DNA from: Trichobilharzia szidati
Lineage: Eukaryota; Platyhelminthes; Trematoda; Strigeidida; Schistosomatidae
Length of the DNA: 64,000 nucleotides
NCBI GenBank assembly: GCA_944472155.2
Contig: OX235279.1
Span: 61,167,564 to 61,231,563, forward strand
Direction: 5' to 3'
Of the stretch, positions 56,801 to 64,000 are shown piece after piece. The notes below the pieces were generated by a model. The model was not told the origin of the DNA. It worked only from the letters and a program-made list of their open reading frames with translations, and made no database searches. The position numbers and the translations under genes were made by a program. The stretch's first letter is position 1, and every line of letters starts with the position of its first letter.

Positions 56801-59458
56801 TTAAGTGCACTGAGATCAGAACCAATTTAGTGCTTTGAATCTGAAAGTTAGTGATACAAGTTTAATCTGCACTGTAATATCAACACTGATGTCACAAATA
56901 TTTGATTGTTATCACTCTCTATAAGCTTACAAGTCACAACTCTGGTATAAACAAAGGAAACAAGTGTGAAGCAACACCAATTCCGGTATTTCGATTACAA
57001 AACATTCATCTGCATACTTCGAAACAATGATTATAATTTAGTAGGCTTGAAAGAATTAGAAGTACACTGGCGTAGAAGCACTGAAATGAATTCTTACTCA
57101 TCCCTTGGATTTGCAGCAAAGTTATTCTGCCATTATCAATAAATTGTTTAAGCCTTTTGGATTAATGAGTTAAGAAAAAGACCAAGTTTTTGGTCATTAA
57201 GATGTGACGAATATCTAAATTACGATAGTGGAGAATATCAGTTTTGTTACTTACGTGACAAGACGCTCCACAAGGACTACGTGTAAACGACTTTCTCAGC
57301 ACAGACCTTGGAGTTGAAGACTTTTCTAACAAACTTGTTCGAGAAATTCGTATGCCGAATGAAGAATTGTATAAAAATACAGCATACTCATTCCCACGGA
57401 ACATAGACCCTGTAGGCTGAAGCGAACAAGACGCCTTCCAATTAGGAGTAATAACAGGAGAGTGTTTTCTAGCCCATTCTTTTACGTGAGGAAGTGATGG
57501 ACAGTTTAACTCAGCACATAGCTAAAATGAAATAAATGTATGAGTTAAACAATCCTTTGAGTTTATACTGAGTTATGAATTAAATGGAATGAGTCCATCT
57601 AATAAAAGAAATCACAACATGTGCAAAATTTCCCAAGCTCCAAGTAATCACATGCATTTTATAATTACTTCCAAAGAAAACGTGACATAAATTTGAATTT
57701 TATGTGTCAACTAGACAAACAGAAATTGATAATAGGAAGACAAAGAAATGAAAGAAACTAAGCTAAAGATGAAGATGAAGTATGAATGCATTCACCACAC
57801 AGTGACGAATTCAGAGTCATAATCTCTTAGAATAACCCACCACAAACAGCAGCTACTGATGATGCTGTATGTCGACCGCTTGTTTGATTTCTTAGCTCTA
57901 TAATCAATGATACCCTTAATTCAATCTTAAATTATGTCAAACGTCTTACGTTTTTAACAGAAGAAGGAATGTAGAGATTTTGTAAATTGATAATGAAAAG
58001 AAAAAACGTATGCATTTATCAGAGACCTTAAGTAACTTTGGATATTTTTCGCCATACATTTACTGACTGATTCAGAAACTTAGAATTAAGTTTTCTCAAA
58101 TATTACACGCTCATATTTCCGTTTTTTAAATCATAAGGAGGAAGATCTTTTTTATGTGGTATTAATGGTTGTTCATTAATGTAAATTGTTTTCCTCTGAT
58201 GAAGCCCTAAGAGTGTTGGCAAAATATCACACTGAATCAACGCTTTTACTGATTATAAAGGATATAATCGAGTGTTTTTGGTAAGCTGTTCAAAGAATAG
58301 AACATCATATACCGAGTTAAACTCCTTAACTTCATTCAGCATTCTCAGTGAAGAAAATGTGAGAGTTCCATATAAACCTTATTAAACAAACTAATAAAAG
58401 CGTACTTATAAGAATGCTTACCCGTCTGCAACTTATCACGTGTTAAACTGGACAAAATTATGACTGAAGCACTGAGGCTTGGCAATAAAATCCACGTGCT
58501 GAAGAAATCGGTACACATAATAAACTCACTTATTTTGAACTACCTTTCTGATACCATTAAAAGCAACTTTCGCCTGCAGATTCTACCGTTTTTCCTACCA
58601 CGATAACTATTTTGAACACTATGTAATTATTTCTGAATCAACTATTAGGTAACTATCTTTGAAGTTTTAAAACAGACCATTGTCTCACACCAATAATACA
58701 TAAATGACACTGGCTGTCAAAGTCAATTCATAACTCACAAGAAATATTCGCTGTTGTCAATTAAAAAAACATCATTTATTCAAAAAAGCCTGAACGAATA
58801 ATGTATACTTACGTGTTCACCAACTACAGGATCTGAAACTTCTTGGAGAAGTACCAGTGAGAAATTCGCCCGTAGTATTGTTAAGCATACTACTTCCATA
58901 AATCCTGGATGTTCAGCTTTACTTAAACCAAAACGATTGAGATTCCACGACCCTATTCGAATACGCTTTTCCACTGAAGTAATAGATGGTAGTGGTGGAT
59001 CAAGTTCACTTAGTAGACCACATGAGTTCACTAAATTAAACCAATCACGTATTCCTTCCATTCTTAAAATTAACTGAATCTGAAAGTCAGAAAGTACATG
59101 TTGTTCACCATGAGTTCCACACTTTGAACATCGCAGGAGTCTATGGCTTGCAGGATGGGCGACTGTTTCAAGAAGAGGATTTTCCATTCCTGAGTTTGTA
59201 TTCGCCTTGTTAGATTGCCTATTGTCGGGTATTTTTCAAAAAAATTAAAAAGTCTCTTATCAACCAGAGGAATTACTTACAAACTTTCAGGTAAGTGGTT
59301 TTGAAAAATTAAGTAAAAACTCACATGATTATGCCATGACTAAATTCGCCCGGTGTTTTCTTTTCTACTATCTTATTTCTCAGACTTTCGAAGAGAGACG
59401 CGCTGTCAAAATTTTTCTCTAACGTAGACAAATAGATTTCTTGAATTATATAATTGAT
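44550..59458 (-). CDS. EEPD1: EEPD1-like endonuclease/exonuclease/phosphatase-family protein (overall gene)
   Basis: Six exons (59458-59325, 59218-58813, 57521-57255, 56840-56705, 54161-54108, 44833-44550) join in phase with GT-AG introns to a stop at 44550-44552. About 416 codons are seen; the 5' end is not. Motifs of the fold occur in order: GSWNLNRFGL, LLQEVSDP (catalytic Glu), VHLKASG, IIAGDFN (Asp/Asn), YDNAWLS and SDHAPIW (Asp/His). The blocks around AEHPGFMEVVCLTIL, CAELNCPSLPHVKEW and VKGLRHPLIPE match animal EEPD1, a protein linked to repair of stalled replication forks in vertebrates. The helix-hairpin-helix N-terminal half typical of vertebrate EEPD1 was not found. The intron between the last two exons is 9.3 kb and full of retroelements. 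No break in coding sequence was seen. Confidence 0.78.
44880..47231 (+). mobile_element. 5'-truncated CR1/jockey-type element with near-open RT
   Basis: Starts inside the EEPD1-like intron about 50 bases from the last exon and reads in the opposite direction. A linker frame (GLKHLLRRKHKSTSLKTQLS) leads to the RT. The 3' end has AATAAAG and a (TTA)n tail ending near 47231. It has no endonuclease part, so it is 5'-truncated. Confidence 0.75.
45132..46763 (+). CDS. Reverse transcriptase, CR1/jockey type, one internal stop
   Basis: The frame from 45132 runs to a TAG (45330-45332) and continues from 45336 for 475 residues. In the second part: VPIPKSSTATCFKFRPIAI (61-79), FLDYTSAFDSV (132-142), GVPQGAVLSPF (200-210) and VKYADDLTIS (218-227), then YLGLVLSSDLSW and a WNS-less tail. 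All three catalytic Asp are present. It differs clearly from the RT of copies A-C and is much less decayed than most elements here. It lacks its own endonuclease, so it is not a working element. Confidence 0.8.
47232..47438. other. Intron sequence of the EEPD1-like gene
   Basis: No feature seen between the RT element and the solo LTR. Confidence 0.5.
47439..47742 (+). mobile_element. Second solo LTR, 304 bp, with 4-bp target duplication
   Basis: Begins TGTGGTGAGAG and ends CTGTTGCTACA. It is flanked by ATAC at 47435-47438 and 47743-47746. TATAAATA at 47677-47684 and AATAAA at 47701-47706 give its sense direction as plus. Same length and family as 35509-35812 but opposite orientation, with its own target duplication, so the two are independent insertions. 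Confidence 0.88.
48030..48640 (+). mobile_element. Relic of an RTE-like reverse transcriptase with an inverted end
   Basis: The frame FGVKTGVREDCLLPP, DLDFVNDLCLTS, EVMKITNHQQQQQAPITM and SIVSTTGGADEDVEAKIG matches, with stops and shifts, the RT blocks GVRQGCLLSP, DDLDFADDL and STVSSTGGTDEDVKARIGKAR. After 48570 the same block comes again on the minus strand (48593-48632), so the end of the relic is inverted. Confidence 0.65.
48641..49187. other. Intron sequence of the EEPD1-like gene
   Basis: No coding signal or element end recognised. Confidence 0.45.
49188..49690 (-). mobile_element. Extra RTE 3' end fragment
   Basis: It carries the RTE 3' coding end (GGQTKTWHQSMKSLTVKPSQ, WLETIGDLAQNCCQW) and ends at TTCTATGTTGAA. 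It is followed at once by the 3' end of the larger RTE element (49691 on), so two 3' ends lie in tandem. It contains a stretch (about 49520-49690) that the larger copy lacks. Confidence 0.7.
50162..51314 (-). pseudogene. RTE reverse transcriptase, frameshifted
   Basis: 51102-51314: EVTKAVCNLKRGKAAGPDGI. 50499-50963: QSGFRPGRGCIVHIFTLRQI, TFLDSKAAFDSVDR and GVHQGCPLSPYLFNFIID. After a frameshift near 50510: DADKMQSLLNTLSRNLRMFG, VDHFTYLGSCISTNGLIDDE and AFANLRHLWRRRNIRLSTKG. The catalytic block LEYADDLALLGEDADKMQ spans the frameshift. Confidence 0.8.
51841..52500 (-). pseudogene. RTE endonuclease domain
   Basis: GVVIALNTRAEKTLLGWIPV, ISAYAPTDCSSDET, IVVLAGDFNAQVG (catalytic Asp/Asn), TWRPPSSNQRWTQIDHIAIS and DTDHALVRARVCLRL. 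Typical order for RTE endonucleases. The N-terminal NVRTLFQIGQQASLAETL block lies at about 52580-52640 in another frame, with a small deletion between. Confidence 0.8.
52633..53061 (-). CDS. Possible first reading frame of the RTE element
   Basis: 142 codons, basic, with MTQTKSQNIMRDRSGPGLTT. No known domain. It overlaps the expected 5' region of the element and ends where the endonuclease N-terminus should begin. It may be leader sequence rather than a gene. Confidence 0.3.
   Translation of the reverse strand: MTQTKSQNIMRDRSGPGLTTTALPAAVSQGRSDKYATETHQIKRTNKNRPRVTGLKQLSPGLCGYATNFHGVGSREVTIALTIRNARETSLILTHLCLHLHLYYLAFLLLMQLLYLMTLHFLFTLCPLKTMEATPPISYRSI
53208..53411. other. LTR-like stretch between 9-bp direct repeats
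   Basis: AAGGTAGCA occurs at 53199-53207 and 53412-53420. The stretch between has a GATTGG box, ATATATAAAC and an end CTTCTGTTGTTACA like the 3' end of the solo LTRs. The left end lacks TG. It may be an LTR relic truncated by the RTE element. Confidence 0.35.
53421..54107. other. Intron sequence of the EEPD1-like gene
   Basis: A minus frame at 53495-53686 is open but matches nothing and is not needed to join the neighbouring exons. AT-rich. Confidence 0.45.
54108..54161 (-). CDS. EEPD1: EEPD1-like 54-base exon with the GDFN motif
   Basis: GTHLIIAGDFNLFPTHE, with the catalytic Asp and Asn. Acceptor TTCAATTAG, donor GTGAGT. It starts with GT, completing Ser after TQP in the previous exon, and ends with one G that completes Val with the exon 9.3 kb away. 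Too short to be found by ORF length alone. Confidence 0.85.
54162..56704. other. Intron with a SINE relic
   Basis: An old SINE lies at about 54540-54770. Near 55030-55130 there is another weak tRNA-like stretch. Plus frames at 56070-56261 and 56159-56356 have no motif. Otherwise AT-rich. Confidence 0.5.
54540..54770 (-). mobile_element. Old tRNA-derived SINE
   Basis: The minus strand reads GAGTCCCTGTGGTTTAACAG, then a B-box-like GTTCGATTCCCGG and GTTGGTGCACTTC. It has the same layout and body motifs as the SINE at 43129-43362 (for example the GGTTTAGGTTTCG-type tail on the plus strand) but is more diverged. No clear target duplication. Confidence 0.65.
56705..56840 (-). CDS. EEPD1: EEPD1-like exon with VHLKASG
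   Basis: Acceptor AACTTTCAG, then IQSTKLVLISVHLKASGLRN, ISEIQSLGYLVQAFYETQP, donor GTGAGT. VNLHL-type core strand of the fold. 136 bases, phase 0 in and phase 1 out. Confidence 0.8.
56841..57254. other. EEPD1-like intron
   Basis: AT-rich intron bounded by GTAAGT and AACTTTCAG on the minus strand. Nothing else seen. Confidence 0.6.
57255..57521 (-). CDS. EEPD1: EEPD1-like exon, 89 codons
   Basis: Acceptor CATTTTAG, then LCAELNCPSLPHVKEWARKH, CSLQPTGSMFRGNEYAVFLY and a Ser/Arg-rich stretch to GASCH, donor GTAAGT. It matches the CTELNQPTLPN block that follows the catalytic Glu exon in animal EEPD1. Phase 0 at both ends. Confidence 0.8.
57522..58812. other. EEPD1-like intron
   Basis: AT-rich intron bounded by GTAAGT (58812) and CATTTTAG on the minus strand. 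No element recognised. Confidence 0.6.
58813..59218 (-). CDS. EEPD1: EEPD1-like exon with the catalytic Glu
   Basis: Starts with the G that completes Met across the upstream intron, then QSNKANTNSGMENPLLETVA, LLRCSKCGTHGEQ, RIRIGSWNLNRFGLSKAEHP, and LLQEVSDPVVGEH with donor GTAAGT. The Met at 59187 could be a start, but the frame is open to the acceptor at 59219-59220 and joins the next exon upstream. A small CxxC pair (CSKC) is visible. Confidence 0.8.
59325..59458 (-). CDS. EEPD1: EEPD1-like probable upstream exon
   Basis: Acceptor CTTTACAG, then INYIIQEIYLSTLEKNFDSA, LFESLRNKIVEKKTPGEFSH, ending in AT before donor GTGAGT; the split ATG codon is completed in the next exon. It starts in phase 0 without a Met, so at least one more exon should lie upstream. 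A donor-like GTAAGT near 59572 may end an upstream exon. Confidence 0.65.
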
Positions 59459-60050
59459 CTGTAAAGTGGTCAAAATGAGTATTCATGGCATGTTAAACAT
59501 ACTGAAATCACAAGTAAACGTTATCACATAAAATCCGAGTGAAGTAAATACGAACCACTGAACATTTCACTTACCGCGTAATTCACATAAGAAGAAATTC
59601 AGCTTGGTCTAAGAATCCTCCCCATAAATCTGTACCATTAAGTTGTATCGAGCGAATTACAACAAAATATAGGCCTTTGATAATAAATTGTGTGGGAAGA
59701 TAACTGACTAGAAATGTTGTTGTGTGTGGGCGAATCTAAAAGACTGAACTATAGAGAGGATTACATCAGCTTATAACAATAGTCAGCTTTACTGCACGAA
59801 CTTCGATCATACCCAGAAAGCTATTCACAGGTGAACAGATGAGAACTAATACATACAGTGACTCAATATCTTCTATCAATATTAACCTGCTTGAAGTGAC
59901 GAAGGCTGATACTGTACTGCTGCTATATATCTCACCTCACGTTCTCTGAAAGCTACAGAAAAAAAAGCAAATCACAGACTAATTCTAACTGATTTTCTAT
60001 AGTTTGGTTTGTAAGGGTTATTTATGTTTTTACGAGTTGATCACGGACTG
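59459..60050. other. Sequence upstream of the seen EEPD1-like exons
   Basis: No clear exon. It may contain the missing 5' exon(s) or an intron. The RTE element begins near its right end. Confidence 0.4.
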
Positions 60051-60856
60051 ATATCAGTTAGAGAACCATTGAAAACCAGGGAGTACTGGACAGCTGTTTC
60101 ATCCTAGTTTGGAAATCATCGGCAGTATGCACCCCAATGTGACACAACAAAGATATTTTAAAACTGCGTGCCGCGCTCAAGCTTGCTACCTACAATGTTC
60201 GGACACTCATGCAAATCGGACAACAGACAGGTCTGATAAGAACACTGAGAAACCTCGATGTCTGCTGCATTTCGTAGACCCGCACTCAAGATTCCAGTGA
60301 ATTGCTTCGAATATCTTTCCCCTCGAATAGTATGTACCACCTGAGCTAATCAGGAGACGCCGTGACGTCGGCAAAAGACATAGGTGGTGTTGCTATTGTA
60401 CTAAGCGCTAGAGACGACGCTGAATTACTCAACTAGATTCCAATTAACAATCGTTCATGTGATGTGAACCTGGAAGGTTATACGAGAGTAAGAGGTGGTA
60501 GGTCAGATAAACGGTGTTTATTTGTAGTCTCTGTTAATGCACCGACGGATTGCAGCCCAGATGCAATTAGGGAGGCATTTAACCGCCAGGTGACCAATCT
60601 CCGGAAACACATGCATTAGAGAGATATCGTAATGCTGACTGGGGACTTGATTGCATAGGTCGGGCGTTTACATTCAGAAGAGAGTTGTCTAGGTGGTTGG
60701 TGAGCATTACATGGTCGCAGGTCAGATAGTGGGGACTGTCTTCTGCGAATTTGCGCAGACCACAACCTGTTCCGAGCATACACCAACTTCTGGTAAAGCA
60801 TTCACCGTAGCGTTACGTGGCGTCTTTCCTCTGTCAATCAAGCCTGAACTGAATGC
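60051..60856 (+). mobile_element. RTE-type element, 5' part with endonuclease
   Basis: Leader CAGGGAGTACTGGACAGCTG, then LKLATYNVRTLMQIGQQTGL, a stop in place of Glu in CCISETR, VVSVNAPTDCSPDA-like sequence and GRLHSEESCLGG, DCLLRICADHNLFRAYTNF. It breaks off within the block equivalent to NQRWTQIDHIA. Many stops and frameshifts; old copy. Confidence 0.75.
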
Positions 60857-62019
60857 TTTCAACGGAGAACTCTGCACAGATGTGCACCAGTTCGAGTCGC
60901 CACACTCCACGTAGCACACACAGCATGAGAAGAGTGATTCAAAAGAGAGATAACAAACAGAAATGTGAGGCAAAAAGAGTAGTAATAAGGAGGAACAATG
61001 GAATTTTATTGGATATTATAAATCACAAAGAGTTGATGCATCTGTACCACTGAGAACGATTTCGAAACACATCACTGATTGTCTCCAACCATTGGTTCTT
61101 ACCATCCTGAGAACCCCAAACAGGAGGTCTACACATCCCGACGTGGCTGGCTTAAACTAACTGTTGTAGATCTCATTGACTGATGCCATGTTTTGGTTTG
61201 ACTACCACTGGCTCTTTTCCAACCTGACCCTATGTCAGCTAATATTCCCTGTTGAGGAAGGCTATGGCTAGGCTAGGCATGCTTAACGCATGTCTTAACC
61301 ATCTCAATCGGTGTAACTTTACAGTCTCGTCGACTGATTTCTCCTGCTTACCTAGCAATTGACGCCTAACTTCAATATTGCTTGCCTTATTATACCACTT
61401 AAAACGAGAGATAGAACGCAGGCACCTATGATCAAAGCCAGCTAGCCAGGCTTTTCATGTCCTCCACTTTCAATGGCCATGTCTCACAGCAATAAAGGAG
61501 GACAGAGTGAACTGCTGAACAGTACATATGCCCTTTGATCGAAAGCCAGAAACCACGTCTACTAAACCACAGATATAATAAGTTCGCATATGCGAAACCA
61601 TCCTTCTGTATCCGTGCTGAGTTTTCGTCAGCGATTAACCCACTGGAGTTGGCTGATGCAACTCCCCAAATAAGTGAAGTGATCAACACTCTCAGCAGCA
61701 AATTCTCTCCCTATCTTTAAGCTAGGAATTAGTCGATGTATTTTATTCCTGTAGTATCATCTTACATCTGACAGGAGCGAATCGCATGCCAAACATTCGC
61801 AGATTGCTGCTAAATATCTTTAGAAGACTCTGCATTTTGTCAGCGTCTTCACCTAGGAGGGACGACTATATCATCTGCATATTCTAAGTCAACGAGATTA
61901 TTTCCTGGTAACAAGTCAATTGCTGAGTCGCTGAAGTCAGTTAGGGCTAAGTCCATTTGAACGATATCTATGATAAAACTAAACAGAAATGGAGATAGTG
62001 GGCATTTCTGTTTAGTTTT
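60857..62019 (-). mobile_element. 5'-truncated RTE copy nested in another RTE element
   Basis: On the minus strand it starts within the RT at CPLSPFLFSFIIDI (near 61991) and runs through LVDLEYADDIVVPP, ANSSGLIADENSARIQKDGF, LLYCCETWPLKVEDM to the usual RTE 3' end (GTTCTCCGTTGAAAG). Imperfect target duplications of about 19 bases flank it (ATCAAGCCTG at 60837 and at 62020). At its truncated 5' end, bases 61971-61991 are repeated in inverted form at 62003-62023. Confidence 0.8.
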
Positions 62020-62023
62020 ATCA
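61971..62023. repeat. Perfect 21-bp inverted repeat with 11-base loop
   Basis: TGATAAAACTAAACAGAAATG at 61971-61991 (first 20 of 21 bases are TGATAAAACTAAACAGAAAT) and its exact reverse complement at 62003-62023, with loop GAGATAGTGGG. It lies at the junction between the truncated nested RTE copy and its host element. Confidence 0.95.
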
Positions 62024-64000
62024 AGCCTGGACTCAGATTGGTCATATTAATGTCAGTTTCCGATGGCGATGATGCACATAGGACTGCCACTCCTGTAGCA
62101 CATGCCGGACTCCAATCATGCTTTAGTGTGTACAAGGTTCGTTTTACGATTTGGTGGGGTTCATAAACGGCGTCATCTACATGATGTGAGCAAACTGGTA
62201 ACACCTGCTACCTCTTTCAAGTACCAAGTTGAGTTACAATCAAAGTTAGCTAGCAACTTTTCAAGATATATACATGAATATTTGCTACATCTGCAAGGTG
62301 CCATGGAAATAACGAATAAAGCCGCTTGCGGCTCAAAAAAATGCTTCACTAAAAAACCACTAGGTTTCTAAGTATTCCTTGCGACTTCTAGATGAACGCC
62401 GGTGCATAAGGGCAGGCATTAAGTACAACAATATGAGAAAGGCGCTGATGCGCAAGATTAAACAGTGTTTATGTAAGAACCGCGAAGCCTGGTGGTCAGA
62501 ACATGTGTGTGAGATGGAATCAGCAGCTGCATCTGGCAACAATAGGAAGCTGTTGCATCTCATCCAAGCCACAGACAGTAAGAAGCACGGTGTCAGCGAG
62601 ACAGTCTGTGAGGCAGATAGGACGCTAATCACCGGCCTAGAAGACGCCTGGAACGCCGAGCAGAGCACTTTGGGAAGAAGTTAAGCTGACCACTAGCTCC
62701 AGCACTCACCATTATCAGCTACAGTGCTCTCTGGTCGGTAATGCCGACCCAACAATCGAAGCGGAGGCTCGAAAGTAACTCCAAGTGTTGAGGTGCCATA
62801 AGGCACCTGGCCAAGACAAATTACCCCCTGCTCTTTTTTTAAAGATGGTGGAGAAGTTCTCGTTATGGCTTTAACTAGATTGTTCAGGAAAGTGAGGATG
62901 TTCTGTCAATGTGGAATGAAGCCATCACAGTCCCCATCTTGCAAAAGGGTCGGCGTCACACATGCGACAACCATAGGGGTATCAGATTGCTACCAGTTAC
63001 GTCTAGAACATTGGCTACTGTCTGGTCATGTGGGCTGCATAAAACACGCGGTGAGTTGACTCATAAAGAGCAGGCTGGGTTTCGTTCAAGCCGTAGATGC
63101 ATTGGTCATGTGTTCACTCTCCGTCAGTTGCTGGAACACCGCCACACGTATTGCAGGTAAACAATTGTTGTTTCTTGATATTAGGGCTGCCTTCGATTAG
63201 TTGGTCAAAACTGTTCTCTGGAACTGTCTGTTTGAGAGTGGTGTATCTGAGAAGTTTGTTAACATCCTGAAAGCCCTATGCGGACATACCTCAGGTAAAG
63301 TGAGGGAATACGACCAGCCATCATGACTGTTCCCAACCAACAGTGGGGTTAGATAGGGTTTCCCGATCTCTCCACTTCTCTTCAACTTTGCTATCGATAA
63401 CATTTTGGAGACAGCTCTGAAGGACGTGAGTAGTGGTAGTGGTGTAGATCTGCTTCCCGGAAAAAGACTTTCTGACCTCAATAAGTCAGACGATATCGTC
63501 TTACTGTGCGACAGCACACAGACTAACTAAATTGCACTTAATCAGTTTGCAGTAAACGTCTGTAAGTATCATATGTGCTTTGCACCATTTGTGTGCAAAG
63601 TGCTGTGATAAGATTGACAGAAGCCTGTACTTGCAACAACCATTGCAGGTGAACCGCTTGAAGTTTCCGATAAGTTCGTGTATCTACGTAGTTGTGTATG
63701 CTGGCGGAAGGGTGATGGACGAGATTTCCAACTGTATCATGAAAGTTAGGGCGGCATACGGCAATATGAGACATCTCTGGCGCCGTTGTGACGTTAGCCT
63801 GGATGTCAAAGGTCGGGTTTACAATGATTCAGTGTTCTCAATCTTACTCTACGCCTGCGACACCTGGCCTCTCCGAGCTGAGGATGTGCAATGACTATGC
63901 GTATTCAACCATCGCTGTCTCCGTAGAATTGCTTGGATTCGATGGCATCATCGTGTGAGCAATTCTGAGGTTTGCGTCTGGCAGAGTATCTGAACACCGC
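62020..64000 (+). mobile_element. RTE-type element, continuation with RT, runs off the window
   Basis: Resumes at AWTQIGHINVSFRW and DSNHALVCTRFVLRFGG (endonuclease end), then the linker KALMRKIKQCLCKNREAWWS and RT blocks HKEQAGFRSSRRCIGHVFTL, FLDIRAAFD, FPISPLLFNFAIDNILE, KSDDIVLLCDST (YADD changed to KSDD), DEISNCIMKVRAAYGNMRHL and LLYACDTWPLRAEDV. Stops and shifts throughout. It diverges more from the 49691 element than the nested copy does. Confidence 0.8.

Noticed and set aside
1..64000. CRISPR arrays, bacterial operons or viral genes
   Set aside because: Repeats present are microsatellites and eukaryotic retroelements; introns and SINEs show a eukaryotic genome.

Overview
The window looks like part of a flatworm chromosome, most likely a schistosome-type trematode. 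The evidence is an AT-rich background, very short introns (34-38 bases) with GT-AG ends, and a dense mix of retroelements: CR1/jockey-type and RTE-type non-LTR elements, a Penelope-like element with a GIY-YIG domain, solo LTRs and tRNA-derived SINEs. There are no bacterial-style operons and no viral genes that I recognise. The species assignment is inference.

Positions 1-35357 are three copies of one roughly 10-12 kb segment. Copy A (1-9979) ends at a 500-base run of N (9980-10479). Copy B (10480-22806) and copy C (23038-35357) are near-identical inverted arms of a palindrome around a 231-base spacer (22807-23037). Each copy carries a dead CR1-like element (PHD-finger ORF1, broken endonuclease, reverse transcriptase), short exons of a coiled-coil gene, and the 3' scrap of a second CR1-like element. 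The copies share the same in-frame stops and the same flanks, so they arose by segmental duplication (or assembly duplication), not by separate transpositions. Only copy C is joined to the rest of the coiled-coil gene.

Positions 35358-43670 hold the 3' half of that coiled-coil gene on the plus strand. It is cut up by a solo LTR with a 4-bp target duplication, an old RTE fragment, a Penelope-like element between about 250-bp inverted repeats, a small TA-flanked MITE inside another insertion, and a SINE that landed inside an exon with a 14-bp target duplication. An intact six-finger C2H2 gene (40044-41048) sits on the minus strand inside this locus.

Positions 44550-59458 are a minus-strand gene that I recognise as EEPD1-like (endonuclease/exonuclease/phosphatase fold). 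Six exons join in phase. A 9.3-kb intron separates the GDFN active-site exon from the last exon; it contains an almost open CR1-like reverse transcriptase, a second solo LTR, an old RT relic in two orientations and a large RTE element. The EEPD1-like and coiled-coil genes converge tail to tail about 0.9 kb apart. From about 60050 to the window end lies an RTE-type element on the plus strand, split by a 5'-truncated RTE copy that ends in a perfect 21-bp hairpin.

The points most worth a second look are the palindrome and its mosaic third copy, the exon insertions in the coiled-coil gene, the hairpin-ended nested RTE, and the EEPD1-like gene spread around a retroelement-filled intron.
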